A DNA stretch of 9,883 bases, taken from positions 1 to 9,883 of the forward strand of contig JAIOTR010000206.1 in the NCBI GenBank assembly GCA_021106665.1. The letters are read 5' to 3'. Numbering within the stretch: position 1 is the stretch's first letter; every line of letters begins with the position of its first letter. The position numbers and the translations under genes are program-made. This DNA comes from Bacteroidales bacterium. GTDB lineage: Bacteria; Bacteroidota; Bacteroidia; Bacteroidales; JAADJA01. Below are positions 1 to 6,203 of this stretch, piece after piece. The notes beneath the pieces were generated by a model. That model did not search any database and was not told the DNA's origin. It saw nothing but the letters and a program-made list of their open reading frames with translations.

Positions 1-1190
1 CCTTTTATTTCGTCAAAAATGCTGTCATCTTCTATACCAACTATTTTGCAAAAATCATTGATGCTGGTTTTTCCTTCGAAAATATAATTTTGGTCATCGA
101 TTTTTTTATAATCAAGTTCATCATCCGGCGAATCGAATTCATCCGTGATCTCACCTACAATTTCTTCGATGATATCCTCAAGGGTTATAATTCCTGATGT
201 TCCGCCATACTCATCAACCACAATGGCAAGGTGTATTTTCTTCTCCTGGAATTCCTGAAGAAGATCATTAATTTTTTTGTTTTCAGGAACAAAAAACGCA
301 GGTCGGAGTAATGATATCCAATTGAAATTTTCTTTTTTGCCAAGGTGTGGTAACAAGTCTTTTACATACAAAATTCCTTTAATATTGTCGAATGTCTCAG
401 TAAAGGCCGGAATCCTTGAATAACCCGATTCAACAACAATTTCAATTAGTTTGTCAAAGGGGGTTTCAGAATCAACCGAAATAACATCCACTCTTGATTT
501 CATAATTTCCTTCACCTCAATATCACTGAATTTTACAATGCCTTTCAGGATTTTCGTTTCTTCCTCAGGTGCATCATCAGCGGTAATATCAATGGCTTTG
601 GATAATTCACTCATCGAAATATCGCGGTTTGTACTTGCTAATTTTTTATCAACAATACTTGTGGTTTTGACCAGCATAGAACTCAACGGGTAAAAGATCT
701 TAATTAAAATATTGAGCGGTCTTGCCATAAAAGAAGCAAAAACTACCGGTTTATGATTGGCATATATTTTCGGAATAATTTCACCAAAAAGTACCAAAAT
801 GATTGTAATAACGATAACTTCTATAATAAATCCAAGAATAGGAAAATCAGTAAAATTGAAAAGCTGACCGGATATAAAAGTGCCTAAAATCACAAACGCA
901 ACATTAACAAAGTTATTTGTAATTAAAATGGTTGCTAGCAATCGTTTAGGTATATCAAGATGTGCCAGTATAAGTTTGTTAATTTTAGATTTTTTAGAAC
1001 GGATCTCTTTTATCTGGGGAGGATCCATTGAAAAGAAAGCAACTTCCGAACCCGATATCATGGCAGATAGAAACAACAAAACAACCATGACAATAAAACT
1101 GATTATGATACCCATGGATAAATTTCCCGTGAAGGAGTTAAGCATAATACCAACCAGACACAAATAAGGGTCGCTGCCGGGTTCTTCCAA
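1..1190 (-). CDS. gldE: GldE-like CNNM/CBS/CorC-domain membrane protein, 3' end cut by window edge
   Basis: About 396 residues are visible; the reading frame is open to the left edge and roughly 40 or more C-terminal residues are missing. An N-terminal CNNM (DUF21) membrane region holds SGSEVAFFS (about 46-54) and TNNFVNV (about 91-97), with hydrophobic segments near 27-45, 84-105 and 115-135, the last ending in GEIIPK. A CBS pair follows: EIMKSRVDV near 228-236 opens the first and VVDEYGGTSG near 324-333 marks the second. The start of a CorC/HlyC transporter-associated domain (YIFEGKTSINDF) comes last. The family includes magnesium/cobalt efflux-type proteins. In Bacteroidota the copy beside ssb and mutY is called GldE, linked genetically to gliding motility; gldD usually follows, but lies outside here. 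Start choice: an in-frame stop at 1197-1199 limits the start to TTG at 1190 or ATG at 1145. I prefer TTG because the intervening EEPGSDPYLCL resembles GldE N-termini. Its molecular activity is inferred from domains only. Confidence 0.88.
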   Translation of the reverse strand, partial: MEEPGSDPYLCLVGIMLNSFTGNLSMGIIISFIVMVVLLFLSAMISGSEVAFFSMDPPQIKEIRSKKSKINKLILAHLDIPKRLLATILITNNFVNVAFVILGTFISGQLFNFTDFPILGFIIEVIVITIILVLFGEIIPKIYANHKPVVFASFMARPLNILIKIFYPLSSMLVKTTSIVDKKLASTNRDISMSELSKAIDITADDAPEEETKILKGIVKFSDIEVKEIMKSRVDVISVDSETPFDKLIEIVVESGYSRIPAFTETFDNIKGILYVKDLLPHLGKKENFNWISLLRPAFFVPENKKINDLLQEFQEKKIHLAIVVDEYGGTSGIITLEDIIEEIVGEITDEFDSPDDELDYKKIDDQNYIFEGKTSINDFCKIVGIEDDSIFDEIK

Positions 1191-1229
1191 AATTGATTAA
1201 GTTTAGTTTAACAAAAAATTATCCTGATG

Positions 1230-1262
1230 CAAAATTAATCAAAAACTTCTAAGCGGTTCCAA
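1230..1262 (-). promoter_or_regulatory. Candidate gldE promoter (Bacteroidota type)
   Basis: On the minus strand there is a TAATTTTG box (1230-1237) matching the Bacteroidota -7 consensus TAnnTTTG, with TTG (1260-1262) 22 nt upstream. Transcription would start near 1224, leaving a leader of about 35 nt before the TTG start of gldE. The elements overlap the ssb terminator hairpin. AT-rich DNA makes chance matches common, so this is tentative. Confidence 0.35.
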
Positions 1263-1274
1263 CCCTTAGAAGTT
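1241..1274 (-). terminator. Intrinsic terminator downstream of ssb
   Basis: On the minus strand the 10-bp arms AACTTCTAAG and CTTAGAAGTT (1265-1274 and 1244-1253) enclose an 11-nt loop that can itself form a short GG/CC pairing. A T-run (1241-1245) and further T-rich sequence follow. Outer TTAATCA/TGATTAA segments (1235-1241 and 1279-1285) could lengthen the stem into the ssb stop codon. This is the expected form of a factor-independent terminator ending the mutY-ssb transcript before gldE. Confidence 0.7.
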
Positions 1275-1281
1275 AGATTGA

Positions 1282-1713
1282 TTAAAACGGAAGATCATCA
1301 GTAGGTGTTTCAATGTCAGTTTCTTCATTTTTTGCCGGCGTTGGTTCCTGGGCTTGAATTTCAGCTGGAACTTCACTTGAATCACGCCGGCCTCCTAACA
1401 TGGTCAAATTATCAACGTAAATTTCAGTGATGTATTTTTTTATTCCATCCACCTCATAAGAACGTGTTCTAATTTTTCCTTCCAGGTATATCTGACTCCC
1501 TTTGTTGAGGAATCTTTCGGCAATATCTGCCAATCCACGCCACATAACAATATTGTGCCATTCGGTTTGATCAACCCTGTTTCCTTCCTTGTTTTTATAG
1601 CTTTCGGTAGTTGCAAGAGAAAAACTTGCTTTCTTTACCCCATTGTCAAAAGTCATAATATCAGGATCTTTCCCGAGATTTCCGATTAAAATTACTCTGT
1701 TTATTCCTGCCAT
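1282..1713 (-). CDS. ssb: Single-stranded DNA-binding protein
   Basis: A 143-residue SSB that coats single-stranded DNA during replication, recombination and repair, normally as a homotetramer. The OB fold spans about residues 1-107, opening with the family pattern NRVILIGNLGKDPD and containing FSLATTESY (31-39), TEWHNIVMW (50-58), FLNKGSQIYLEGKIRTRSY (68-86) and a closing TEIYVDNLTMLG. W52 aligns with E. coli Trp54, a DNA-stacking residue, while W58 sits where E. coli has Phe60. A linker rich in Glu, Pro, Thr and Ala (about 108-136) leads to the acidic tip TDDLPF, the docking site for partner proteins in this family. It lies 46 nt downstream of mutY in the same direction and ends at a hairpin terminator. 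The ATG at 1713 gives the standard MAGINRV N-terminus. Length is slightly short of E. coli SSB (178) but usual for Bacteroidota. Confidence 0.97.
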   Translation of the reverse strand: MAGINRVILIGNLGKDPDIMTFDNGVKKASFSLATTESYKNKEGNRVDQTEWHNIVMWRGLADIAERFLNKGSQIYLEGKIRTRSYEVDGIKKYITEIYVDNLTMLGGRRDSSEVPAEIQAQEPTPAKNEETDIETPTDDLPF

Positions 1714-1736
1714 AATTTTGTTATTATTTTGTTTTA

Positions 1737-1744
1737 CAAAAGTA
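1737..1744 (-). promoter_or_regulatory. Candidate -7 box of an ssb promoter
   Basis: The minus-strand TACTTTTG matches TAnnTTTG and lies in the 46-nt mutY-ssb gap. Initiation near 1731 would give a leader of about 17 nt. I see no clear TTG at the right distance upstream, so ssb may instead depend on read-through from mutY. Confidence 0.3.
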
Positions 1745-1759
1745 CTAATAAACCAAATC

Positions 1760-2848
1760 TTAGCCTTCGAAAATATTATTTTCTTTTAGGTATCTGTCAA
1801 TTAAGCGAGGAATAGGGAATTTTGAAATGGTATCTGCATTTACTTCAACCCATTTATTTTTTATATCTGAATTCATACTAAGAACTTTCTGCTTCTTCGG
1901 CAAATCAATGATGAAAAACCGTGCATGGATTATTTGATGCGTCAATATGTGTTTAAATTCTTTCGATCCAGCTACAGAAGAATGATTTAATGGAATACCA
2001 AATTGTTTTTCAATTATTTTTCTGGCCCCGGACAATAAAATTTTGGTTTTGCTTTCTACCAATGGAAAATCATAAAGGTTTTTCCAGATATCATTTTCCG
2101 TTCTTTGTTTCAGATATGTGACTTTTCCGTTTTTAAGTTTCCTCAAAAATATCAGGTAATTAAAATGTCTTTTTCGCTGCTTGACTTTATTGATACTTAA
2201 CGGTAATTTATCAACTATCTTATTGGTAAAAGCATAACAATTTTTCTTAAAGATACATTCAGGACACTTGGGATTTGCAGGTATACAATGCAATGCTCCG
2301 AATTCCATCACTGCCTGGTTAAAGGTTCCGGGTTGTTTTTTGTCAATTAATGATTCTGCCCGATTCAGGATTACCTTTTTTGTTTCGTGTGATTTTATAT
2401 CTGTTTTAATTCCAAAATACCTTGAAAAAAAACGCAAAACATTGCCATCCACTACCGGATAAGATTGATTAAAAGCAATGGATGAAATTGCTGCAGCTGT
2501 ATATTCACCGATACCTTTAAGTCCAATTATTTCATCATAAATATCAGGAAATCGTCCGTCTAATTTTTCGGTGATATATTTTGCTGTAAGATGCAGGTTT
2601 CTGGCCCTGGTGTAGTATCCCAATCCCTGCCATTGTTTTAAGACTTCTGTTTCGCTGGCAGCAGCCAATGATTTAATATTGGGGTAGTGTTTGATGAACT
2701 TCAGATAGTAATCCAAACCCTGATCAATTCGTGTTTGCTGAAGTATTATTTCAGAAAGCCAAATTTTGTATGGGTCATTTGTTTCCCTCCAGGGTAAATG
2801 ACGTTTATTTGTCTCGTACCATTTTATGATTTTTTTAGAAAATATCAC
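1760..2848 (-). CDS. mutY: A/G-specific adenine DNA glycosylase MutY
   Basis: MutY removes adenine mispaired with 8-oxoguanine or guanine in base-excision repair. Numbered from the GTG at 2848 (362 aa), it shows HLPWR near 17-21, the catalytic Glu33 in SEIILQQTR, QGLGYYTRARNL near 74-85, the helix-hairpin-helix LKGIGEYTAAAI near 110-121, the catalytic Asp134 in VVDGNV, and the [4Fe-4S] ligands C188-x6-C195-x2-C198-x5-C204. The C-terminal NUDIX-like domain carries LTH (302-304), in the place of the FSH loop that senses 8-oxoguanine. Start choice: an ATG at 2887 would add 13 residues of mostly Leu/Phe (MYFFNLLLL...), whereas GTG gives MIFSKKIIKWY, like other Bacteroidota MutY proteins. I therefore prefer GTG; the ATG remains possible. 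It is transcribed divergently from the HU gene and precedes ssb. The function is secure; only the start is in doubt. Confidence 0.95.
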   Translation of the reverse strand: MIFSKKIIKWYETNKRHLPWRETNDPYKIWLSEIILQQTRIDQGLDYYLKFIKHYPNIKSLAAASETEVLKQWQGLGYYTRARNLHLTAKYITEKLDGRFPDIYDEIIGLKGIGEYTAAAISSIAFNQSYPVVDGNVLRFFSRYFGIKTDIKSHETKKVILNRAESLIDKKQPGTFNQAVMEFGALHCIPANPKCPECIFKKNCYAFTNKIVDKLPLSINKVKQRKRHFNYLIFLRKLKNGKVTYLKQRTENDIWKNLYDFPLVESKTKILLSGARKIIEKQFGIPLNHSSVAGSKEFKHILTHQIIHARFFIIDLPKKQKVLSMNSDIKNKWVEVNADTISKFPIPRLIDRYLKENNIFEG

Positions 2849-2895
2849 AGGAAACAAATTTAATAACAGTAAGTTAAAAAAATACATATTATTTA

Positions 2896-2922
2896 TTGGA
2901 TTTAAAAAAATTTATATATTTG
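2896..2922 (+). promoter_or_regulatory. Promoter of the HU gene (Bacteroidota type)
   Basis: TATATTTG (2915-2922) fits the -7 consensus TAnnTTTG, and TTG (2896-2898) lies 16 nt upstream as a -33 element. Initiation near 2927 gives an AT-rich leader of about 43 nt with no Shine-Dalgarno sequence before the ATG at 2970. It sits in the divergent mutY/HU intergenic region. Confidence 0.55.
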
Positions 2923-2969
2923 CAGCCCTGATAAAGAAATTAATTATCAATACATTAAAAATATAAATC

Positions 2970-3254
2970 ATGACTAAAGCAGAAATCGTAGCAGACATTG
3001 CTAGCAAAACAGGAATCGAAAAAGTCACTGTTCAACATACAGTTGAAGCATTTATGGATGCAGTTAAGAATTCAATGATCAAAGGAGATAACGTTTACCT
3101 GAGAGGCTTTGGAAGCTTTGTAATAAAGAAGAGAGCTGAAAAAACCGGTAGAAATATTTCAAAGAATACAACCATTATTATCCCTGCTCACAATATTCCA
3201 GCATTTAAACCCGCTAAATCATTTGTTAGCGAGGTGAAAAAAAACGTAAAATAA
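2970..3254 (+). CDS. HU/IHF-family DNA-binding nucleoid protein
   Basis: A 94-residue histone-like protein expected to bind and bend DNA as a dimer and help organise the nucleoid. The N-terminal helices (MTKAEIVADIASKTGIEK...) are followed by the conserved turn RGFGSF (45-50), a basic beta-arm region (about 52-76) and the closing IPAFKPAK (76-83). Length matches the roughly 90-residue HU family. In E. coli HU the arm tip reads RNPQTG and its Pro63 wedges into DNA; here the aligned stretch is RNISKN, so Ile63 replaces the proline. That pattern recurs in Bacteroidota HU proteins as I remember them, and may alter the degree of kinking (inference). A Bacteroidota-type promoter lies upstream. The mini ribosomal protein gene starts 22 nt after the stop codon, so the two are probably co-transcribed. 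HU versus IHF subunit cannot be settled by sequence alone, so no symbol is given. Confidence 0.95.
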   Translation: MTKAEIVADIASKTGIEKVTVQHTVEAFMDAVKNSMIKGDNVYLRGFGSFVIKKRAEKTGRNISKNTTIIIPAHNIPAFKPAKSFVSEVKKNVK

Positions 3255-3264
3255 TTGTTTAATT

Positions 3265-3270
3265 TAAGGA
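3265..3270 (+). promoter_or_regulatory. Shine-Dalgarno-like TAAGGA before the mini ribosomal protein gene
   Basis: TAAGGA is a six-base match to the canonical Shine-Dalgarno sequence and ends 6 nt before the ATG at 3277. None of the other leaders in this window has a comparable match, as expected in Bacteroidota. It supports ATG 3277 as a true start. Confidence 0.5.
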
Positions 3271-3276
3271 TGGATT

Positions 3277-3366
3277 ATGCCTAGCGGGAAAAAAAGAAAA
3301 AGACACAAGATGGCAACCCATAAGCGTAAAAAACGCTTAAGGAAGAACAGACACAAGAAGAAATAA
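3277..3366 (+). CDS. AURKAIP1/COX24-domain mini ribosomal protein (mS38/bS22-like)
   Basis: A 29-residue protein in which about two thirds of the residues are Lys, Arg or His. It begins MPSGKKRKRHKM and ends RKNRHKKK. The core pattern RKRHKMxTHKRKKRLRKNR matches the short basic domain of AURKAIP1/COX24, the family of mitochondrial small-subunit protein mS38 and mycobacterial bS22. In those ribosomes the domain is a single helix threaded into small-subunit rRNA. A structural role in the 30S subunit is therefore inferred; the sequence alone does not prove which subunit it binds. It lies 22 nt after the HU gene, has an SD-like leader, and is followed 19 nt after its stop by a perfect hairpin, suggesting an HU/mini-protein transcription unit. 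The gene is too short for many gene callers. It could be a chance lysine-rich ORF, but the family match and placement argue strongly against that. Confidence 0.88.
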   Translation: MPSGKKRKRHKMATHKRKKRLRKNRHKKK

Positions 3367-3385
3367 GTATTTTTGTAAGCATCAA

Positions 3386-3425
3386 TTTTAGAACATAACA
3401 CTGTTTAAAGTGTTATGTTCTAAAA
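3386..3425 (+). terminator. Perfect 17-bp hairpin after the HU/mini-protein unit
   Basis: The arms TTTTAGAACATAACACT (3386-3402) and AGTGTTATGTTCTAAAA (3409-3425) are exact reverse complements around a 6-nt loop. The stem starts in T and ends in A, so it reads alike on either strand; downstream there is only a weak T content (TCTTAATC) rather than a strong T-run. It probably ends or attenuates the upstream transcript before rng. An RNA-processing site is an alternative, with RNase G encoded next. Confidence 0.65.
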
Positions 3426-3518
3426 TCTTAATCACCGCCAATTTTAATTTTAGCTCTCTCTCCAGTAAACGTCATTGGTAAGTTCAATGATGTTATTTTA
3501 TTTTAAAGAATTTATAAT

Positions 3519-5069
3519 GTGAATAAAGAATTAATTATTAATTCGAGTCCTTCAGAAGTTGATATTGCTCTGCTGGAAGATAAGACTCTGGTTGAACTGC
3601 ATAAGGAGAAAAGCAATGCAGGTTTTGCCGTCGGTGATATTTATCTGGGAAAAGTTAGAAAGATAATGCCCGGATTAAATGCTGCTTTTGTTGACGTTGG
3701 ATATGAAAGAGATGCATTTTTGCACTACCTCGACCTTGGCCCACAGGTTCAATCTCTCAATAAGTTAACAAGGTTAGTAGTTCAGGGAAGGTATAAATCT
3801 TTGTCCCTTGCTAATTTCAGGCTGGAGAAAGATATTGAGAAGACCGGTAAAATTACCAATGTTCTTAATGCCGGCCAGCAAATCCTTGTGCAAATAGCCA
3901 AAGAGCCTATTTCTACTAAAGGGCCAAGAGTTTCATCCGAATTATCACTTGCAGGAAGATACCTGGTGCTCGTTCCTTTTTCCAGTCGTATTTCACTTTC
4001 ACAGCGTATAAAAAGTATTGACGAAAGAAATCGTCTTAAAAGATTGATCCAGAGCATTAAACCTACCAACTTTGGAGTTATTATACGTACTGTTGCCGAG
4101 CACAAAAAGGTAGCAGATCTCGATAATGACTTAAAAAGCCTTGTTCAAAAATGGGAGAATTTAATGAAGCGGCTGGTCAAAGCCAAACCACCCAATAAAA
4201 TACTAAGTGAGTTAGACAGAACTTCCGTTATTCTGCGTGATTTGTTAAGTAAATCATTCAACAGTATTGTTTGTGATGATCATACATTGTATGAAGAAAC
4301 CAAGGACTACATTCGATCAATTGCTCCTGAAAAAGCGAATATTGTAAAACACTATAAGAGCAAAACACCAATTTTCGAAAATTTTGGTATAGACAAACAG
4401 ATTAAAAATTCATTTGGAAAGATTGTCACCATCAGGAGTGGTATTTATCTCATTATTGAACATACCGAAGCCCTTCATGTTATAGATATAAACAGTGGCC
4501 ACAGGGTTAATAAAGAGAATAGCCAGGAAGAAAATGCCCTTGCTGTTAATGTAGAAGCTGCAATCGAATTGGCCCGACAACTCAGATTAAGGGATATGGG
4601 TGGAATTATCGTTATTGATTTTATCGATATGAGGGTTGCCGCAAATCGTCGTACACTTTTTCAGAAGTTGAAAGAAGAGATGGCGAAAGACAGGGCAAAG
4701 CATACCATCCTGCCACCCAGTAAGTTTGGTTTGGTACAAATTACTCGACAAAGAGTACGACCAGAAATGGATGTTGAAATAGTGGAGAAATGCCCTGTTT
4801 GTGATGGATCGGGTGAAATTAAGCCTACTATTTTATTTATTGATGAATTGGAAAATAATATTAGATACCTGATTCAGGAACAAAACGAAAAAACTCTAAC
4901 ATTGATCCTTCATCCTTTTTTATATGCTTTTCTGACAAAGGGAGTGTTTTCTCAGCGTTTAAAGTGGTATTTTAAATTTAACCGACGGATAAGAATTAAA
5001 CAAAACACTTCCTATCACTTTCTGGAATATCATTTTTTCAACAAAAACAATGATGAAATTAAAATTTAA
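3519..5069 (+). CDS. rng: Ribonuclease G (RNase E/G family endoribonuclease)
   Basis: A 516-residue RNase E/G catalytic protein, near the 489 of E. coli RNase G and without a long RNase E scaffold tail. It cleaves single-stranded AU-rich RNA and in relatives matures the 5' end of 16S rRNA and degrades mRNA. An S1-type RNA-binding region (about 38-125) contains VGDIYLGKVRKIMPGLNAAF. The 5'-sensor/RNase H-like part follows. The DNase I-like catalytic part carries metal-binding Asp323 in HVIDINSGH and Asp367 in VIDFIDM, and the zinc-link CPVC (425-428) is followed by DGSG. These features indicate an active, dimer-forming enzyme. Start choice: GTG at 3519, because the ATG two bases earlier (3517) runs straight into TGA; GTG yields the family-like N-terminus MNKELIINSSPSEVDIALLE. 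It follows the mini ribosomal protein gene, a plausible functional link in rRNA processing, but a hairpin lies between them. No convincing promoter was found in the 93 bases after that hairpin. Confidence 0.96.
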   Translation: MNKELIINSSPSEVDIALLEDKTLVELHKEKSNAGFAVGDIYLGKVRKIMPGLNAAFVDVGYERDAFLHYLDLGPQVQSLNKLTRLVVQGRYKSLSLANFRLEKDIEKTGKITNVLNAGQQILVQIAKEPISTKGPRVSSELSLAGRYLVLVPFSSRISLSQRIKSIDERNRLKRLIQSIKPTNFGVIIRTVAEHKKVADLDNDLKSLVQKWENLMKRLVKAKPPNKILSELDRTSVILRDLLSKSFNSIVCDDHTLYEETKDYIRSIAPEKANIVKHYKSKTPIFENFGIDKQIKNSFGKIVTIRSGIYLIIEHTEALHVIDINSGHRVNKENSQEENALAVNVEAAIELARQLRLRDMGGIIVIDFIDMRVAANRRTLFQKLKEEMAKDRAKHTILPPSKFGLVQITRQRVRPEMDVEIVEKCPVCDGSGEIKPTILFIDELENNIRYLIQEQNEKTLTLILHPFLYAFLTKGVFSQRLKWYFKFNRRIRIKQNTSYHFLEYHFFNKNNDEIKI

Positions 5070-5075
5070 TCCGGG

Positions 5076-5104
5076 TTTGTTTAGTAATTTAATTGTGATA
5101 TTTG
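5076..5104 (+). promoter_or_regulatory. Candidate trpS promoter
   Basis: TTTG (5076-5079) is followed after 17 nt by GATATTTG (5097-5104), one base off TAnnTTTG. Initiation near 5110 leaves a leader of about 35 nt. A second, exact box TAAATTTG (5129-5136) lies only 8 nt before the ATG and would give an almost leaderless message. Confidence 0.35.
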
Positions 5105-5144
5105 CAAACGGGAAATTACCTATCGAATTAAATTTGACTGATTA

Positions 5145-6140
5145 ATGGATATTGTATTAAGCGGAATAAGGCCAACGGGGAACCTGCATCTCGGAAATTA
5201 TTTTGGGGCACTATGTAATTTTAAAAAAATGCAGCATGAAAATATTTGTTATTTTTTTATTGCTGATTATCACTCTTTAACTACCCATCCCACACCTAAA
5301 GATTTGCAGGGAAATGTTAAGCAGGCGCTGGTTGAATATCTTGCTGCAGGGATTGATCCTGAAGTTGCAACCATTTATGTTCAGAGTGATTTGCCGGAAA
5401 CAGCTGAATTGTATTTGCTTCTAAACATGAATGCATACAAAGGAGAACTGGAGAGGGTAACTACTTTTAAGGATAAAGCAAGAAAGCAACCTGAAAACAT
5501 TAATGCCGGCCTTCTGACATATCCAACTCTTATGGCAGCCGACATCCTTATTCACAGATCGCATAAGGTTCCGGTTGGAAAAGACCAGGAGCAGCATCTT
5601 GAAATGACCCGTACCTTTGCCCGCAGATTTAACCGCTTGTATAATGTTGATTATTTCCCTGAGCCTGTTGCCTATAATTTTGGACAGGAGTTAATTAAAA
5701 TTCCCGGGCTTGATGGCAGTGGAAAAATGAGCAAATCTGATGATGAAAACAGTGCGATTTTTCTTGCAGATGAGCCTGAAAGAATTAGAAAAAAAGTTAT
5801 GCGTGCTGTTACCGATGCAGGGCCAATTGAAAAAAATTCCCCCAAACCTGATCCCATTGAAAACTTATTTTCTTTGATGCGTGTAGTTTCCAGCCCTGAT
5901 ACAGTTGAATATTTTGATGAAAAATATAACAATTGTGAAATTCGTTATGGTGACATGAAGAAAAAGCTGGCGGAAGATATTATCAACTATACGGAACCCA
6001 TTAGGGAAAAGATCAAGGAATTGTCAGCCGATGACGATTACATTGGTAAAGTAATGAACATGGGCAAAGAAAAAGCCCATGAAAGTGGAGCCAAAACAAT
6101 GAGGGAAATCAGGGAAATAATAGGTTTCAGGCCTTATTAA
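5145..6140 (+). CDS. trpS: Tryptophanyl-tRNA synthetase
   Basis: A class I aminoacyl-tRNA synthetase that joins tryptophan to tRNA-Trp using ATP. At 331 residues it matches bacterial TrpRS (about 330). The nucleotide-binding fold opens with SGIRPTGNLHLGNYFGAL, in which HLGN (15-18) is the HIGH-type signature. VGKDQEQHLEMTR (from residue 144) is the strongly conserved active-site stretch, and GSGKMSKSDDEN contains the KMSKS loop (194-198). The C-terminal half forms the tRNA-binding helical domain, ending EIREIIGFRPY. The ATG at 5145 gives the expected short N-terminus before the beta strand. I see no leader peptide, T-box or trp attenuator upstream. It follows rng by 75 nt and precedes hflX by 63 nt without a hairpin between, so read-through into hflX is possible. 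Confidence 0.97.
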   Translation: MDIVLSGIRPTGNLHLGNYFGALCNFKKMQHENICYFFIADYHSLTTHPTPKDLQGNVKQALVEYLAAGIDPEVATIYVQSDLPETAELYLLLNMNAYKGELERVTTFKDKARKQPENINAGLLTYPTLMAADILIHRSHKVPVGKDQEQHLEMTRTFARRFNRLYNVDYFPEPVAYNFGQELIKIPGLDGSGKMSKSDDENSAIFLADEPERIRKKVMRAVTDAGPIEKNSPKPDPIENLFSLMRVVSSPDTVEYFDEKYNNCEIRYGDMKKKLAEDIINYTEPIREKIKELSADDDYIGKVMNMGKEKAHESGAKTMREIREIIGFRPY

Positions 6141-6203
6141 TTATGTTATTGTAATTACTCTTTAATTTTTTAATATTTACAGAACAAAATATTTTTTACT
6201 GAC

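Noticed and set aside
451..1167. Plus-strand ORFs of 80 and 95 codons across the left edge region
   Set aside because: They are antisense shadows of the gldE-like gene, whose minus-strand frame carries clear CNNM and CBS motifs.
5070..5144. T-box or trp leader-peptide attenuator before trpS
   Set aside because: The 75-nt gap is too short, with no run of Trp codons, T-box motif or terminator/antiterminator pair.
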